From Nansenia antarctica (lineage: Eukaryota; Chordata; Actinopteri; Argentiniformes; Microstomatidae): 64,000 nucleotides of DNA. Shown piece after piece: positions 18,713 through 29,491 of this stretch. The stretch's first letter is position 1, and each line of letters begins with the position of its first letter. The position numbers and the translations under genes were made by a program. The stretch covers positions 67,424,053-67,488,052 of the forward strand of contig OZ022341.1 of assembly GCA_963989245.1 (NCBI GenBank), written 5' to 3'. The notes below the pieces were generated by a model, which saw only the letters and a program-made list of their open reading frames with translations, did not search any database and had not been told where the DNA came from.

Positions 18713-18765
18713 CTTATAGGTCGCCTTGACGGCGTTCATTGGCCACTGGGTCGATGTCACCTCAT
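18713..18765 (-). promoter_or_regulatory. H2A copy 2 promoter: TATA-like and CCAAT boxes
   Basis: Minus-strand CTATAAG (18713-18719), with GGCCAATGAACG (about 18735-18746) and GATTGG-type boxes upstream. The same layout occurs at 43732 and 49356. Confidence 0.75.
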
Positions 18766-18829
18766 CCAATCAAGAGACAGAGATTGTGACACTTCTGTCT
18801 TTGTGAGTTTCCCTCGCGCGCCAGAAATA

Positions 18830-19080
18830 TTAATAGAAATGTAATCATTATATAATCTTAATTTAATTATTTAGTCATTTAAAGGCAATATTAAAAAGAT
18901 GGGTTTTTAGTCTTGACTTGAACATATGCGCTGAGGTTGCATCCCTAATGTAAACTGGCAGTGGAGACACACTTTGGGTGCATAAAATGAGAATGCAGCC
19001 TCACCAAATCTCTTCTTTTGTACATGTGGTACACAGAGAAAACCAGCGTCAGAAGACCTGACATGACATATTCAATATAC
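18830..19080. repeat. Interspersed repeat fragment, family unassigned
   Basis: Nearly the same sequence occurs at 44015-44250 (gatgggtttttagtcttgac, aatgagaatgcagcctcacc). At 43870 a related stretch continues into an ATT tract and ttatttgtatagcgctttt, a common fish repeat motif. It is probably an old retroposon tail. No ORF. Confidence 0.55.
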
Positions 19081-19556
19081 AAAAACTAGTATATGCCATA
19101 ATATAATAATAATAATAATAATAATATATAATTGATACGTATATAATATGTACATTGTGAAGTGCGTTCCCAGCTCTCTGTAGTACGTTACTCCTGACTG
19201 AGCGAAAAGTGTTCTGTTATCTCCCGCCTTTCTGTCCAAATATAACGTATTGGTGTAACGGAAAGAGGAACTAACTGTATATGTTGATATTATATGCAAC
19301 TTTATCATTATGGACACTGTCATACCCCCACCATCCTCTCCCGCACACAGATCTACCGAGTGACACTTTATAGCGTCAAAGTGTAAACTAGACCTAGATG
19401 TCAAATCTCTCATTACTGCTCATTATTTACTCAATAAGTAAAACCATGATTGTCGTGTGTGTAAGTCCGTGGTTGACACTGGTGTACAATACTAAAATAA
19501 ACACTCGACTTTTCCTGTCGTCATGGATGATAATGCGTTTTTACGAAAATGTGGGT
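19081..19556. other. Spacer between H2A copy 2 and H1 copy 1
   Basis: AT-rich, with an ATT microsatellite (about 19101-19123). Duplicated in part at 44240-44420. No gene seen. Confidence 0.6.
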
Positions 19557-19572
19557 GGCTCTTAAAAGAGCC
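19557..19572 (-). terminator. Histone 3' stem-loop, H1 copy 1
   Basis: Perfect GGCTCTTTTAAGAGCC on the minus strand. Confidence 0.95.
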
Positions 19573-19614
19573 TTTTTGTGGTACAAATGGTGTCGGAAAG
19601 AACACTTTGAATGT

Positions 19615-20250
19615 TTACTTCTTCTTTGGGGCTGCCTTCTTTGCCTTGGGCTTCACCGTTTTGGGTTTGGCTACCTTGGGCTTGGCTGCCTTGACGGCCT
19701 TTTTGGGGCTCTTAGCCGGAGCCTTCTTGACCGGTGTGGCCTTCTTGACTTTCTTGGGGCTCTTGGTGGCCTTCTTGGTGACTGCCGCGGGCTTCTTTGC
19801 CTTCTTGGGAGACTTCTTGACCGCAGCAGCGGGTTTCTTTGCCTTTTTCGGAGACTTCTTGGCAGCGGCAGGCTTCTTTGTGGCCGCCTTCTTGGGTTTC
19901 GGGGCGGCGGCTTTCTTCGCCGGCTTCTTGACCGCCTCGGCGGCTTTCTTGTTGAGCTTGAAAGAGCCGGAGGCCCCGGTGCCCTTGAGCTGGAGCAGAG
20001 TGCCCTTGGTGACGAGGGTCTTGACGGCGACCTTGACGCGGGAGTTGTTCTTCTCCACGTCGTAGCCACCGGCCGACAGCGCCTTCTTGAGCGCGGCCAG
20101 AGACACGCCGCTCCTCTCCTTGGATGCGGACACGGCCGTCACGATGAGCTCGCCAACGCTGGGGCCAGCTGCTTTCTTGGGCCTGGCTGCTGCCTTCTTC
20201 TTAGGTGCCTTGGCCGGCGCGGGGGCTGCTGCTGGTGCGACTTCTGCCAT
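19615..20250 (-). CDS. h1: Linker histone H1 (copy 1)
   Basis: 211-residue linker histone that binds nucleosome entry/exit DNA. The start is set at the CAT of 20248-20250 (MAEVAPAAAPAPAKAPKKK). The frame stays open further upstream, but that stretch is promoter and leader. The N-tail is followed by a winged-helix globular domain (about residues 30-100, with GPSVGELIV, SLAALKKAL, GTGASGSFKLN). A long Lys/Ala/Pro tail carries repeated KSPKK motifs, typical CDK sites. It differs from copy 2 in tail length and in KTLVTKGTLLQLK versus RTLVTKGTLVQTK. Confidence 0.96.
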   Translation of the reverse strand: MAEVAPAAAPAPAKAPKKKAAARPKKAAGPSVGELIVTAVSASKERSGVSLAALKKALSAGGYDVEKNNSRVKVAVKTLVTKGTLLQLKGTGASGSFKLNKKAAEAVKKPAKKAAAPKPKKAATKKPAAAKKSPKKAKKPAAAVKKSPKKAKKPAAVTKKATKSPKKVKKATPVKKAPAKSPKKAVKAAKPKVAKPKTVKPKAKKAAPKKK

Positions 20251-20416
20251 GTCTGTAGAAAGTCTCGTTCGTTCCGGTAAACCAACTAGTCTGCAAAGCT
20301 GCTCTGTGAGAATGAAGCTCAACCCGGAGCAGGGGGCTGTCCTTAAACGCGGCATGAGAACCGTGCAGACTCAACCATCCCTGCTCAGCAGTCTGCTGCC
20401 GAAATGTTCGGGCGCC

Positions 20417-20423
20417 TGTGTTT
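20417..20423 (-). promoter_or_regulatory. H1 box (AAACACA) of H1 copy 1
   Basis: AAACACA on the minus strand about 165 bases upstream of the ATG, the conserved distal element of S-phase H1 promoters. The same arrangement precedes H1 copy 2. Confidence 0.75.
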
Positions 20424-21152
20424 TCTCCTCGCGAATAACGGGCTAAAAGTCACCAGTGGTGCCGAGTTGAGGTCCAAATGCAAACGGGCCAGCGAGCAGA
20501 CTTGCCTCCGTTTAGAATAAAGTCATGTGAGCCGCGAAGGCTTCGTGTGTTTTGTTGTGACTCTCTCAAAACCCCACCGTTCCACTGTCGGAGGGAGCGG
20601 TGCGCACAGCTTTTCCTGTGTTATTTGTCTCATAAAGTGTCTTAAATTGCATACGATTGGGACCAGCACTCGTTGTCCAGGTAGCCAGGTTGTCTGGTAA
20701 GGGAGTACAAAGGTTGAGGGTCCCCCGATGTGGTGCGGGGTGTTATAAATATGAGCTCTTTTGGTGGTCGTGAAACACAGTCGCGGGGATGGGGCTGAGA
20801 GCTTGTCCCTATAGGTGATTTTTCAGATGGTGTCCCTCTCCCTCCTATTAAATCTAGACAAGACAGGTGAAAGCCATAGTTAGACTATGATTGTTGCATG
20901 TTTACTCTGAGGAATAAATTGCGATATTATCACCAGCATTTTAATCCTGACACGATGATATTTTGAGACGTGTGTCGTCCGTGTCGAGGATGTATATCAG
21001 CAGTCTTATGATGAATATGTTCGGCTACTAAACTAGATAGTATAGCCTTAAAATTGCGATCATAACTTTGTTTGTAAAAATAATAATAAATGAAGGCAGG
21101 CAGGCGAGTTGTTTGTCTAACTTCCCCCTATCTTCATGGACAAGACATGTCT
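20424..21152. other. H1 upstream region and spacer
   Basis: 20490-20620 is duplicated at 50860-51020 (H1 copy 2 upstream). A short piece near 20668 resembles 14221 (actcgttgtccag). Beyond that no gene or recognisable repeat is seen up to the hAT element. Confidence 0.6.
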
Positions 21153-21160
21153 CCTGTGAG

Positions 21161-22414
21161 CAGTGGCGGCTGGTGCCCCAAATTTTGGGTGGGGCACAGC
21201 AGTGTGGCGGGGGGGTCCTCTTTCGCGAATTTTTTTCCCGTGCGCGCGAATTTTTTTTCGCGTGCACGCGCATAAAACACGCACTGGCATTACAACCACT
21301 GTATAATTTCAACTTTCACCCTTAAAATGACCGTGTGGGCCATGGAGAAGTTACCCTGTCAACTACAGACACTGAGGTGGAAGAGTGACCGGTCTATGGA
21401 CGTCGGTACGGTCCAATACCCAGTGTCAGACAAGGAGGAAGTCTAGTCAACAAGGCTAGTACAGGCCTCACAGCTACACTCAGGTTAATAAAGGTAGCAG
21501 ATGAATATGTGTACTATGTGTCTGTGTGACATGGCTACATCAATGAGCAGAGATGAATGCTGCAGTCAGTAGTACAGTAACTATCTATTTCATAGACACA
21601 TGATGGATGATGATGGAGAGTGATGGTGGTCAACACATCACAGCAGGTCAACACATTCAATGATGTATCACAACCAGACCATGTCAGAAACACAACCAGA
21701 CCATGTCTGTAACACAACCAGACCATGTCTGTAACACAAATAACGGCATTTTGTGACAGAACTTTCACTTTCATTCATGAAATTCACTCCGTCTGTGTTA
21801 CTGTTTACACAAGTACAATCACAGTGTGACAGTCAGATGGAGCATTCGGTAAACAACAACAGCAATGCATCAGCTGAGTTAAAGAAAACCAACTCTTACC
21901 TTTGATGACAGAACATGAGCCGTGTTTACCCGTACCTCCGCCTTGCCCCGCGCATATTGCTATGAATAGTTCGAAGATAGGTGCTTGCACGTTAGAAGCC
22001 CGAAGTCCGGAAAACCGGAAGTCGAAAGTCCTCAGCATAATGCATTGTCTGCAATACAACCGGAGATTCAGGGACGCACATTTGTGCGCCCTGGCCAAGA
22101 AATAGAGACAGCCAATTGGAGCGCTGCTACAGCTCACGTGTAAGCCAAAAGTATTCGTCCTGGCATAGACTTTCATTGACCGGCGCCCCGCGTTCTCCCC
22201 CCTATGTATTTTAACAGTGAGTTTTACACACACACAGATAAAAATGTTTATTGTATTGGAGGATTTTTAATGAATGCTGATAGGCGCCGACAGAATATCA
22301 GCCGCATTTTGTGAATAAACAATGTTTATTTAAAAAAAAAACTTTTACAAATCGCAACAAGGAAGTGAAGGTGGGGGCGGCGCCCCAGCGCCCTCTATCG
22401 GCCAGCCGCCACTG
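21161..22414. mobile_element. Non-autonomous hAT-type DNA transposon (1254 bp)
   Basis: Ends CAGTGGCGGCTGG and its inverse CCAGCCGCCACTG, flanked by a perfect 8-base duplication CCTGTGAG (21153-21160 and 22415-22422). No transposase frame is visible, only short unrelated ORFs, so it depends on a related element for movement. Confidence 0.9.
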
Positions 22415-22422
22415 CCTGTGAG

Positions 22423-22884
22423 GAAGTCTCCACAATCAATTGCCATATTACCAGCATATCACTGACACGATAAATGGTTGATTCGTTCCCTGTGACTTGT
22501 GTCGTCCGTCTTGAACAACATTGTGTTCATCCTGAATATGAAATGTCCGACAATGAAGACGACGAACATATCAACGACCTAAGAGTAGTACTATAATGGA
22601 CTAAGTAGGCCTACAGCCTTACAGTTGCATCAATCTCTCGCTAATAAACGCTTTATTTATGTAGCACTTTTTTCCCCAAAACAAGTTACAGCGTACTTCA
22701 CATAAAACGAAAATATAAATGAAACAGGTTGAAAGAGGACCAAGTGTGCACAGATGCAGAAATTCATAAACAAATGGGTCGTCAAGTTAAAGGGAAACAC
22801 AGGCCTAATAAAGCTATCAAGCTGGACCACTCCAAGTCGTTGCACACACCTGTCACACATTTCGCCAGCCTAATGTCATCGGGA
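22423..22884. other. Intergenic stretch, no gene seen
   Basis: Low-complexity and AT-rich. Around 22640-22760 there is a cacttttttcccc phrase and short inverted pieces, but no ORF with recognisable homology. Confidence 0.4.
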
Positions 22885-23229
22885 TGATATGATTGCCTAG
22901 ATCAGAAAAACAACAACATTGTGTTGCTTTATTTATAGATCTCTCCAACGCATTAGATATGGTCGACCATTACCTACCCATTCAGAGGTTGTCTGAAATA
23001 GACCTGGATCAGGCTTCATGCTTCCTAACCCTAACCCTTCTATAGAAGGTTTGAACATTACTGAATAGAGTTAAGACATAGTGGGCTGGTTTCACAGACA
23101 AGGCTTAAGGTTTGTCCCAAACTAAAAAGCATCAATGGAGATTTTATATTGAAAGTGTGATTTAATCCTTTGGATTAGATTATCTGTAAATAATTGTAAA
23201 GGGTATTGATATGCTGATGACACTGTTGT
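22885..23229 (+). mobile_element. LINE reverse transcriptase fragment, part 1
   Basis: Translates with a frameshift to LFIDLSNALDMVDH (the RT motif around the first catalytic Asp), and further on to YADDTVV (the second catalytic box, 23213-23232). Part 2 continues beyond the hAT insertion at 24369. It is decayed and not functional. Confidence 0.7.
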
Positions 23230-23237
23230 ACAGTAGG

Positions 23238-24360
23238 CAGTGGAGCCCCTAGACTTTTGGGGGCCCTAAGCAAACAACATTATTGGAGGCCCCTGGTAAG
23301 GGTCTTAGGCGGGTGACGATGTGGACATTTTAAAATGTATTTATTTCCCTGACACTAAAATATAATACGGTTTTACGAAGTTCGCGCATATGCGCGCGCT
23401 CGTGTGTGTAAGTAAAAAAAACAGTCTGAAACAAAGGAATTCATTATAAATGTCATAATGTATCAATTAACAGTCACTCACACGTCCGAGTATTTGATCA
23501 ACAAAGGAGCCATGTGTAGTAACATCAAATTGGAGCAATATAAATAATGAAATATCAACTCACTTATTAGATACATACAAATCACTGTGCTTATTACAAC
23601 TCTAAACACACTTACATTCTGAAACTGCTGGTGTTTTCACATTCTGAAACAGCAACATTAATATGTAATATCAAACAGAGCAAGAACAACAAATAAATAA
23701 ACAAATAAATCAAAAAATCAATAAACAAGTATATTCTGAAACCGCTGGTGTTCTTATTTACATTTTACATGACTCCACTGGGTCTGTCTGTCTGTCTGTC
23801 TGCCTGCCTGCTTGCCTGCCTGCTTGTCTGTCTGTCTGTCTGCCTGCCTAAGACATCTTACTTATTTTGCACTCTGCATCTTATTTACATTTTTGCACTC
23901 TGCAGCTTCTTACTTATTTTGCACTCTACTTATGTTTGCTGTTTGCTATTTGCTGAACCCTACTCTGAACCTGCTCTATACTCTGAACCCTGACATACAG
24001 TAACCTTTTAGAATCGCTGCTTTCGTGCCTTGGCTGCAGCGGGTGGCGTTCGTAAAGTCGCTTTTGGAAATCTGACCGGCACTCGTGGAACGCCTCTCGT
24101 CCAATCGAATGACTCGGTCCCCTTTAGACGTTGAACCCAGTGTGCGCGCCGGCGCTCTCAGAGCGAGTTTACGAACGCACCAAACAAGCTGTGCGAGCGC
24201 AGCGCAGCGCGAGCAGACTCAGAGCGACTGAACGCTGAATGCCATGATTTCCATTGAAAATACATTCATCCAAGGACAGTTTTAGTTTGACAAAAAGGGC
24301 CTTTTTGTTTGGTGGCCCCAAGCAATTGCCTTGGTTGCCTCTATGGACGGGGCGCCTCTG
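23238..24360. mobile_element. Non-autonomous hAT-type element (1123 bp) inside a LINE
   Basis: Perfect 8-base duplication ACAGTAGG at 23230-23237 and 24361-24368. Ends CAGTGGAGCCCC and, inverted, CAGAGGCGCCCC, with nearby GGGGCC...AAGCAA blocks. Interior: CTGT/CTGC-rich tract (23780-23850) and no transposase. Confidence 0.88.
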
Positions 24361-24368
24361 ACAGTAGG

Positions 24369-24588
24369 CTATTACCCCCATGACTGACCAGGCTCTTTCT
24401 GAGCTACAGTCTGCATTCACTTTGTTTGTAATTCTGGAAAGACAAAATCTATGTTACTTACCAAATCACAGAAACATGTATCTGATGATTCACTTACGTC
24501 AAATGTATTTGGTGTTAGGGTTAGGGTTCCAAGTCACGTTGGATAAAGATGTTTGCTAAACAACTTCTCCCTCTTCATTACTCCCTTT
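24369..24588 (+). mobile_element. LINE reverse transcriptase fragment, part 2
   Basis: Directly continues the RT downstream of the YADD box (AITPMTDQALSELQSAFTLF-like translation). It is separated from part 1 only by the hAT insertion and ends at the Tc1-like insertion. Confidence 0.6.
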
Positions 24589-24590
24589 TA

Positions 24591-25316
24591 TAGTGGGGGA
24601 AATAAGTATTCAACACATCAATAATTGTTGTAATTCAACATATTTATATTGCAGCTATTCACATTACATTAAGATTAGACATTGGTATTAAGTTAATCAA
24701 ACTACACAGCTAAAGAAACTGTAACATTCCTGAAAAAAGTTCCTACATACCTACAGTGAAGTTGGGAGGTTGATGCGTCACGGCGTTGGGCTGCTTCTCT
24801 TCACACGGTGGAGCTCTGGTGGAACCCAGAAGACCAGGGAAGATGCTCCTGGTCTCCCAGCAGGACAACGATCCAAAACATCTCAGCTGGTTCCAGAGGG
24901 AGGAAGTAAAGGTGTTGGACTGTCAACCGGCAGCTTAAATCCAATATAAAACGTGTGGAAGCCACTGAAGATCAATATTCACCAGCAGACCCCCAGAATC
25001 TTCAAGACTTAAAGACTCAGTGTTGAAGAACGGCTAAAATCCTCATCACTCACTTTCATACAGCGAGCATCTCGAAGCATTTTGAAGCATCTCGAAGCAT
25101 CTTGAAGCCATCACTGGAATGAGGCTGAACTAAATTTCAGTTAGAGTTCAATACTTCTTGCCTGTGTCATCCCCTTTATTGCTACAGTGGATTATTACCA
25201 TTGCTTCATCTGTATGGTCTTATTGAGTTGATATCATGTCTGGTCTTAATGTCATGTGAATAGATGCAATAGCAATATGTTAAGTTAAACATGTTGAATA
25301 CTTATTTCCCCCACTG
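24591..25316 (+). mobile_element. Tc1-like DNA transposon, internally deleted
   Basis: Terminal inverted repeats tAGTGGGGGAAATAAGTATT and its inverse at 25295-25316, with flanking TA. The interior encodes a decayed Tc1 transposase piece including QQDNDPKH (about 24860-24885), the second catalytic Asp motif of the family, but has lost the N-terminal domain and many bases. Confidence 0.85.
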
Positions 25317-25360
25317 TAAAGTCCTCCAGGCCCTACTTACCTAATCTCATTATTACAATT

Positions 25361-25985
25361 CAGGGTAACAGCTGCACAACAGCGGAGAGAAACGCGCTAC
25401 AGAGAGTCGTGAGAACAGCACAGAAGATCACCGGCGCCCCCCTCCCCTCTCTGGAGGAGCTGTACAACACACGCTGTCTCAGGAGGGCCTCCAAGATCTC
25501 CAGGGACCCGACCCACCCTGGGCACGTACACTTTGTCAGGCTGCCCTCGAACAGGAGGTACAGGACCCCGGCCGCTAAGACAAACAGACTGAAGGACTGC
25601 TTCTACCACAGGGCCGTCAAGGCCCTGAACACAGAAAAGGCCTAAGTTCTGGGCCCAGGACAGTCCGGACGGATTGTATGGCAGCTAGTGCTGAGGCACA
25701 AACATGTACATTTTCAAGCCTGCAAACTGTGACACTTTTGTGCAATATGACAACCCTAGTTGACTATCTGTGCAGTATAGTACAGTGGATTGTGTACATA
25801 GCCTTTATCGATGTAAACCAGCTCCTTACCTTCTTGTGATTTTATGCTTTTTCTAAAAAATAAAAACATTTTTTTTTTCTTTCCTAACACCAGGGGAGCC
25901 ACCCCTCCTAAATTTCGTTGTTTGGTACCTGTACTGTAGCAATGACAAATAAAGTCCATTCCATTCCATTCCATCTGTGTTTAAG
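25361..25985 (+). mobile_element. L2-type LINE 3' end
   Basis: Translates to the C-terminal end of an L2/CR1-like ORF2 (RVVRTAQKITGAPLPSLEEL ... NRLKDCFYHRAVKALN). It then has a 3' UTR ending in ATTCC-type repeats (25961-25975). The UTR end also appears inverted at 38620-38670 inside another element. 5' truncated, as usual for LINEs. Confidence 0.8.
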
Positions 25986-26180
25986 TTCTCAGATTGGTTA
26001 ACTCTTGAGGCTCCCCACTAAATTGGATAAATCCGCTTTTAATTCCTGTGCACCTAACTGCTAGAACAATCTACAGAAAGGACATTCAGTTGGCTGTTCC
26101 GGTGCCACTTGTGCAGTTTAGGGTGTTAAATGAGGACCTCCATGGTGATTTAAATGTGATTTATCTTAATATTGTGGTTA
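25986..26180 (+). mobile_element. Probable C-terminal remnant of the interrupted LINE
   Basis: Translates with decay to a WNNLQKDIQLAV-like phrase, the usual WNxLP... end of LINE ORF2 proteins. It may be the last part of the LINE at 22885 and 24369, split by three later insertions. Weak evidence. Confidence 0.4.
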
Positions 26181-26336
26181 TATATGATGGGTGATTCCCC
26201 AGTAATATTAAACAATATATATTGGCCATGCGTGCACAGAAAGTGTGGCGAGATCACCTGCACGTTCAAGTACTACAACATTGTAGCACGCGAGATCAAC
26301 CCGCTATGGAATTAGTCTTATGTTGAAAGGGTGGGT

Positions 26337-26352
26337 GGCTCTTAAAAGAGCC
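26337..26352 (-). terminator. Histone 3' stem-loop, H2B copy 3
   Basis: Perfect minus-strand GGCTCTTTTAAGAGCC. Confidence 0.95.
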
Positions 26353-26383
26353 TTTGGGGTTAGTGGAGCAGGCAGAAGCGCTA

Positions 26384-26758
26384 CTACTTGGAGCTGGTGT
26401 ACTTGGTCACAGCCTTGGTGCCCTCGGACACCGCGTGCTTGGCCAGCTCACCGGGGAGCAGCAGACGCACGGCGGTCTGGATCTCCCTGGAGGTGATGGT
26501 AGACCGCTTGTTGTAGTGGGCCAGGCGAGAAGACTCACCGGCGATGCGCTCGAAGATGTCGTTGACAAAGGAGTTCATGATTCCCATGGCCTTGGAGGAG
26601 ATGCCGGTGTCGGGGTGGACCTGCTTCAGGACCTTGTACACGTAGATGGCATAGCTCTCCTTCCTGGACTTTCTGCGCTTCTTGCCGGTTTTGCCTGCGG
26701 TCTTAGTGACGGCTTTCTTGGAGCCCTTCTTGGGCGCTGACTTCGCTGGCTCGGGCAT
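26384..26758 (-). CDS. h2b: Histone H2B (copy 3)
   Basis: Complete 124-residue H2B. The start is at CAT 26756-26758 (MPEPAKSAPKKGSKK); an in-frame upstream extension to 26809 is leader. Unlike copies 1 and 2 it has the canonical NKRSTITS (Ser), plus Ser for Pro in PAKSAPKK and KTAGKTG. It has a perfect octamer promoter and a perfect stem-loop. A Gypsy LTR ends about 540 bases upstream. Confidence 0.97.
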   Translation of the reverse strand: MPEPAKSAPKKGSKKAVTKTAGKTGKKRRKSRKESYAIYVYKVLKQVHPDTGISSKAMGIMNSFVNDIFERIAGESSRLAHYNKRSTITSREIQTAVRLLLPGELAKHAVSEGTKAVTKYTSSK

Positions 26759-26811
26759 GTTGATGATGGCTCGTTTCTTTTCAGGAACGAATGGCGGGGC
26801 TGTGGTCACCT

Positions 26812-26842
26812 ACCCGATATATGAAGGGGGAGCTATGCAAAT
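26812..26842 (-). promoter_or_regulatory. H2B copy 3 promoter: octamer and TATA-like
   Basis: ATTTGCAT on the minus strand at 26835-26842, then a weak TATA (CTTCATATATCG) about 58 bases before the ATG. Confidence 0.8.
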
Positions 26843-27298
26843 TAGGCGGCTGCTGACACACGCTTTCGAGCTTGACTCAGGCGCTCAACAAACATACGCT
26901 TGCCTCGCGGACACATAAATGATCTGCGCGCGCGCGGGCTCCTAAGTCTCCTCCCCCACACATCCATTACGCTGCTTTACCACTCGGCTGTCCGGTTGCC
27001 GTGGTGTTTTTTCACTTTCTTCTTCCTCATCTTCTTGGATGCGTCCTATAATGTGGAATGTTCTGTTCAAGTTACTGTGTCCGATTCCTCGTCTTGTCAT
27101 TACTCCCCCCTCTTTTCTATTTCCTCCCCTGTTTTTCTCACTACCCACAACATGGAGGTGTCTTCCTCTTGTCTCCTTTTTTATTGGCTTCCATATGGCA
27201 GCAGTTATTATTATTAACCAATGTGAGATCCAGTGTCGACACCTTTCCTGTGTTCACATCTATTCTTCTTTTACCTCCGTCATTGAAACATTGAAACA
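26843..27298. other. H2B upstream spacer, no gene seen
   Basis: Pyrimidine-rich, with short ORFs and no homology recognised. The Gypsy LTR begins at 27299. Confidence 0.5.
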
Positions 27299-28160
27299 TG
27301 TGTAACGATGGTCAAACAGGCAAACTTCTTTCAACCAATTATTTGTATTGATCTGCATGGAAGACATATAAAACACAAATCTTCCTCTGGTCTGCAACTC
27401 TTGTGAATCCATTAAGATGGCAGCCATATTCTGGTTGTCCCACCGTGTATGTATATTTCACATCAGAATAATTTGTTTACAGAAAGAACACAAATTTCCC
27501 TCAAACATTACAAATAACAATTACAAACAACATGTGGAGCAACATACCTGCATGGAAGACATATAAAACACAAATCTTCCTCTGGTCTGCAACTCTTGTG
27601 AATCTGCGCATTCAAAATAACATACAATAAATGTTCTGTTTCACATCATCACAATACATCACATCATCACAATACATGTAAAAACAAACAGCACAGTACT
27701 ACACCAACATTTTCACCCTACATTACAAGATTCTCCACACAAACAACAAAACACGAGGAGCATTTTACATCGCGCACATACCCATTAAGATGGCAGCCAT
27801 ATTCTGGTACCACCGTAAGTACGGCAACAACAGAAGGACAAAAGAATGCGCAGACCTGCAGTACACCCAAACTCCAAAGGGAGCTCCAACAACAACCAGG
27901 GCTGCTCAAGCACGGCGAAACTCATCTACATTCACCACAACTAAACATACATTCCCAACTCTGTTACACCCATCTCCCCTGAATTTCGCCAACCTTGAGC
28001 AGCAACTATACATTTAAATACTACTTTTTACTTTTTACACTATTACATAGGGCCGCCAAAGGACAGGACAGCCAACTTGAAAAGTATCCTATAAGGATGA
28101 AGTGGAAAGAGAGGTAAACTATCTCTCCAACCAACTACTGGCGGTAGGATGCGTTCTACA
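27299..28160 (-). repeat. 3' LTR of the minus-strand Gypsy element, with retained and spliced leader copies
   Basis: LTR ends are set by TGTAGAACG next to a purine-rich CTTGTGGGG (28161-28170) and the terminal CGTTACACA. Only one LTR exists, so the limits are tentative. Inside, on the minus strand, leader segment A (27782-27807) and B (27548-27603) are separated by a GTATGT...GCGCAG intron (27604-27781), and B is followed by another GTATGT. A second copy (A 27409-27434, B 27353-27408) has A and B joined exactly, and B joined to a unique final segment (27299-27352). Confidence 0.6.
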
Positions 28161-28371
28161 CCCCACAAGACCCTTTTTTCACTGTGTATTACTAGCCTTC
28201 AAGAGGCCACAACCTCTTATGAAACAATCAGAATAACGAACAAACCTATATGTCATAGGATGTCAGTGTGCACAGTGTATACATGCACTGAACTGAGCTT
28301 CGGCTTATCTAACTGTGGAAAGCCTGGAACACTGACCTACAAACAGCTCGAATGTTTGACTTAGTGTCTTG

Positions 28372-29491
28372 CAGGGACGTGCCGTCCATATAAGCAGGGT
28401 AAGCAGTGCTTACCCAACGAAAAAAGAAAAAAGGAAAATATTAAAATAAAAGTGCATGTAACCGTTTGTTTGTTTTCATTAAAAAAGTCGTATTTTAGGT
28501 CCCAGGGCAGCAGGAGTCATTCATTTTGACGTTGCATTTTTAGCGCCACCTGTAGGAGTAAAGCACTCCCTACTCTGCTTTGCATATAAGCACTCCGCTC
28601 TCTGCTTTCCCTCGCGTACATTCGAATGCGTGAAAATGTCTTTTTTATTTTTTTCCGATGCCTCAACTCGCTGTTTAATGTGACCAGGGTAAGCATGCTT
28701 ACAGCCAATCAGAGTAGGTCTTTCATTCCGATAAGAGCTACTGATTGGCTCTTATCACTTTCCAGTTCACTTAACATTTCACCTCTCGCCCGGCAGAATA
28801 GCTTATGCCAGCTAGCTCAAACGATCTAAATAATAATAATCAATAAGGATAACTTGCTTGATTTTGTGAATATGGACATTACTGTCAGCGACCTAAAGGG
28901 ATTTCGTAGACTGGACTGGACTGGAAAAACACAACTACTGGCTAAAGGCCGCCCGGCCGCTCGCTCACCGATGTTCACACTGACCCAGAAAGGGAGAGTC
29001 GCCAGCGGCTACAGCAAGCCTGGTATGAGCGGTTTATATGATGTATATGATTCGCGAGGCTGGTGGCGATCTGTGCTTGTTTATATGGTTTGAGTACTTT
29101 GAGAGGGAGGGTCTGTGATGTGATGTCAAGTGCCTGTGTGACAAAGTGTGAAAAGAAAGTGTGTTGTGTTTACTATGGAGGATGGAAACGGTGTGTGTCT
29201 GTGTTGTGCGTGTGTGCGTGTGCGATGTTGAAACTGGACTTGTAGATTTCAGTAGGTTGGCTACTTGAAAAGATCTTTGAACAATGAGCACCCCTGATAT
29301 AGTCGAAACTGGCAACTTTTTTTTTTTTTTTGGTAATCTGATCACAAAGTGACACTACAGTTTATTAGCGGGTTCTAGGGCATCAAAATTGCATTTCCTT
29401 GAAACTGCGTTCACTGATAGCGTGTATGTGTAATTACGTGTATTTCTATATCTTATGCTTACCCAATCTAAAAGCTCACGTCACGTGCCTG
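28372..29491. mobile_element. Non-autonomous hAT element inside the Gypsy 3' end
   Basis: Flanked by a perfect 8-base duplication GTGTCTTG (28364-28371, 29492-29499). Ends CAGGGACGTGCC and, inverted, CAGGCACGTGAC, each followed by a GGGTAAGCA block. 1120 bp without transposase. It truncates the apparent frame of the Gypsy pol end. Confidence 0.92.

Noticed and set aside
26384..26809. N-terminally extended H2B (and extended H1 and H3 frames upstream of the family starts)
   Set aside because: The extensions cover leader and promoter bases and are not conserved among copies. The family N-termini fix the starts.
27418..28017. ORF starting MAAIFWYHRKYG as a gene
   Set aside because: It lies antisense inside the Gypsy LTR, and its start coincides with the duplicated leader segment. 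No homology recognised.
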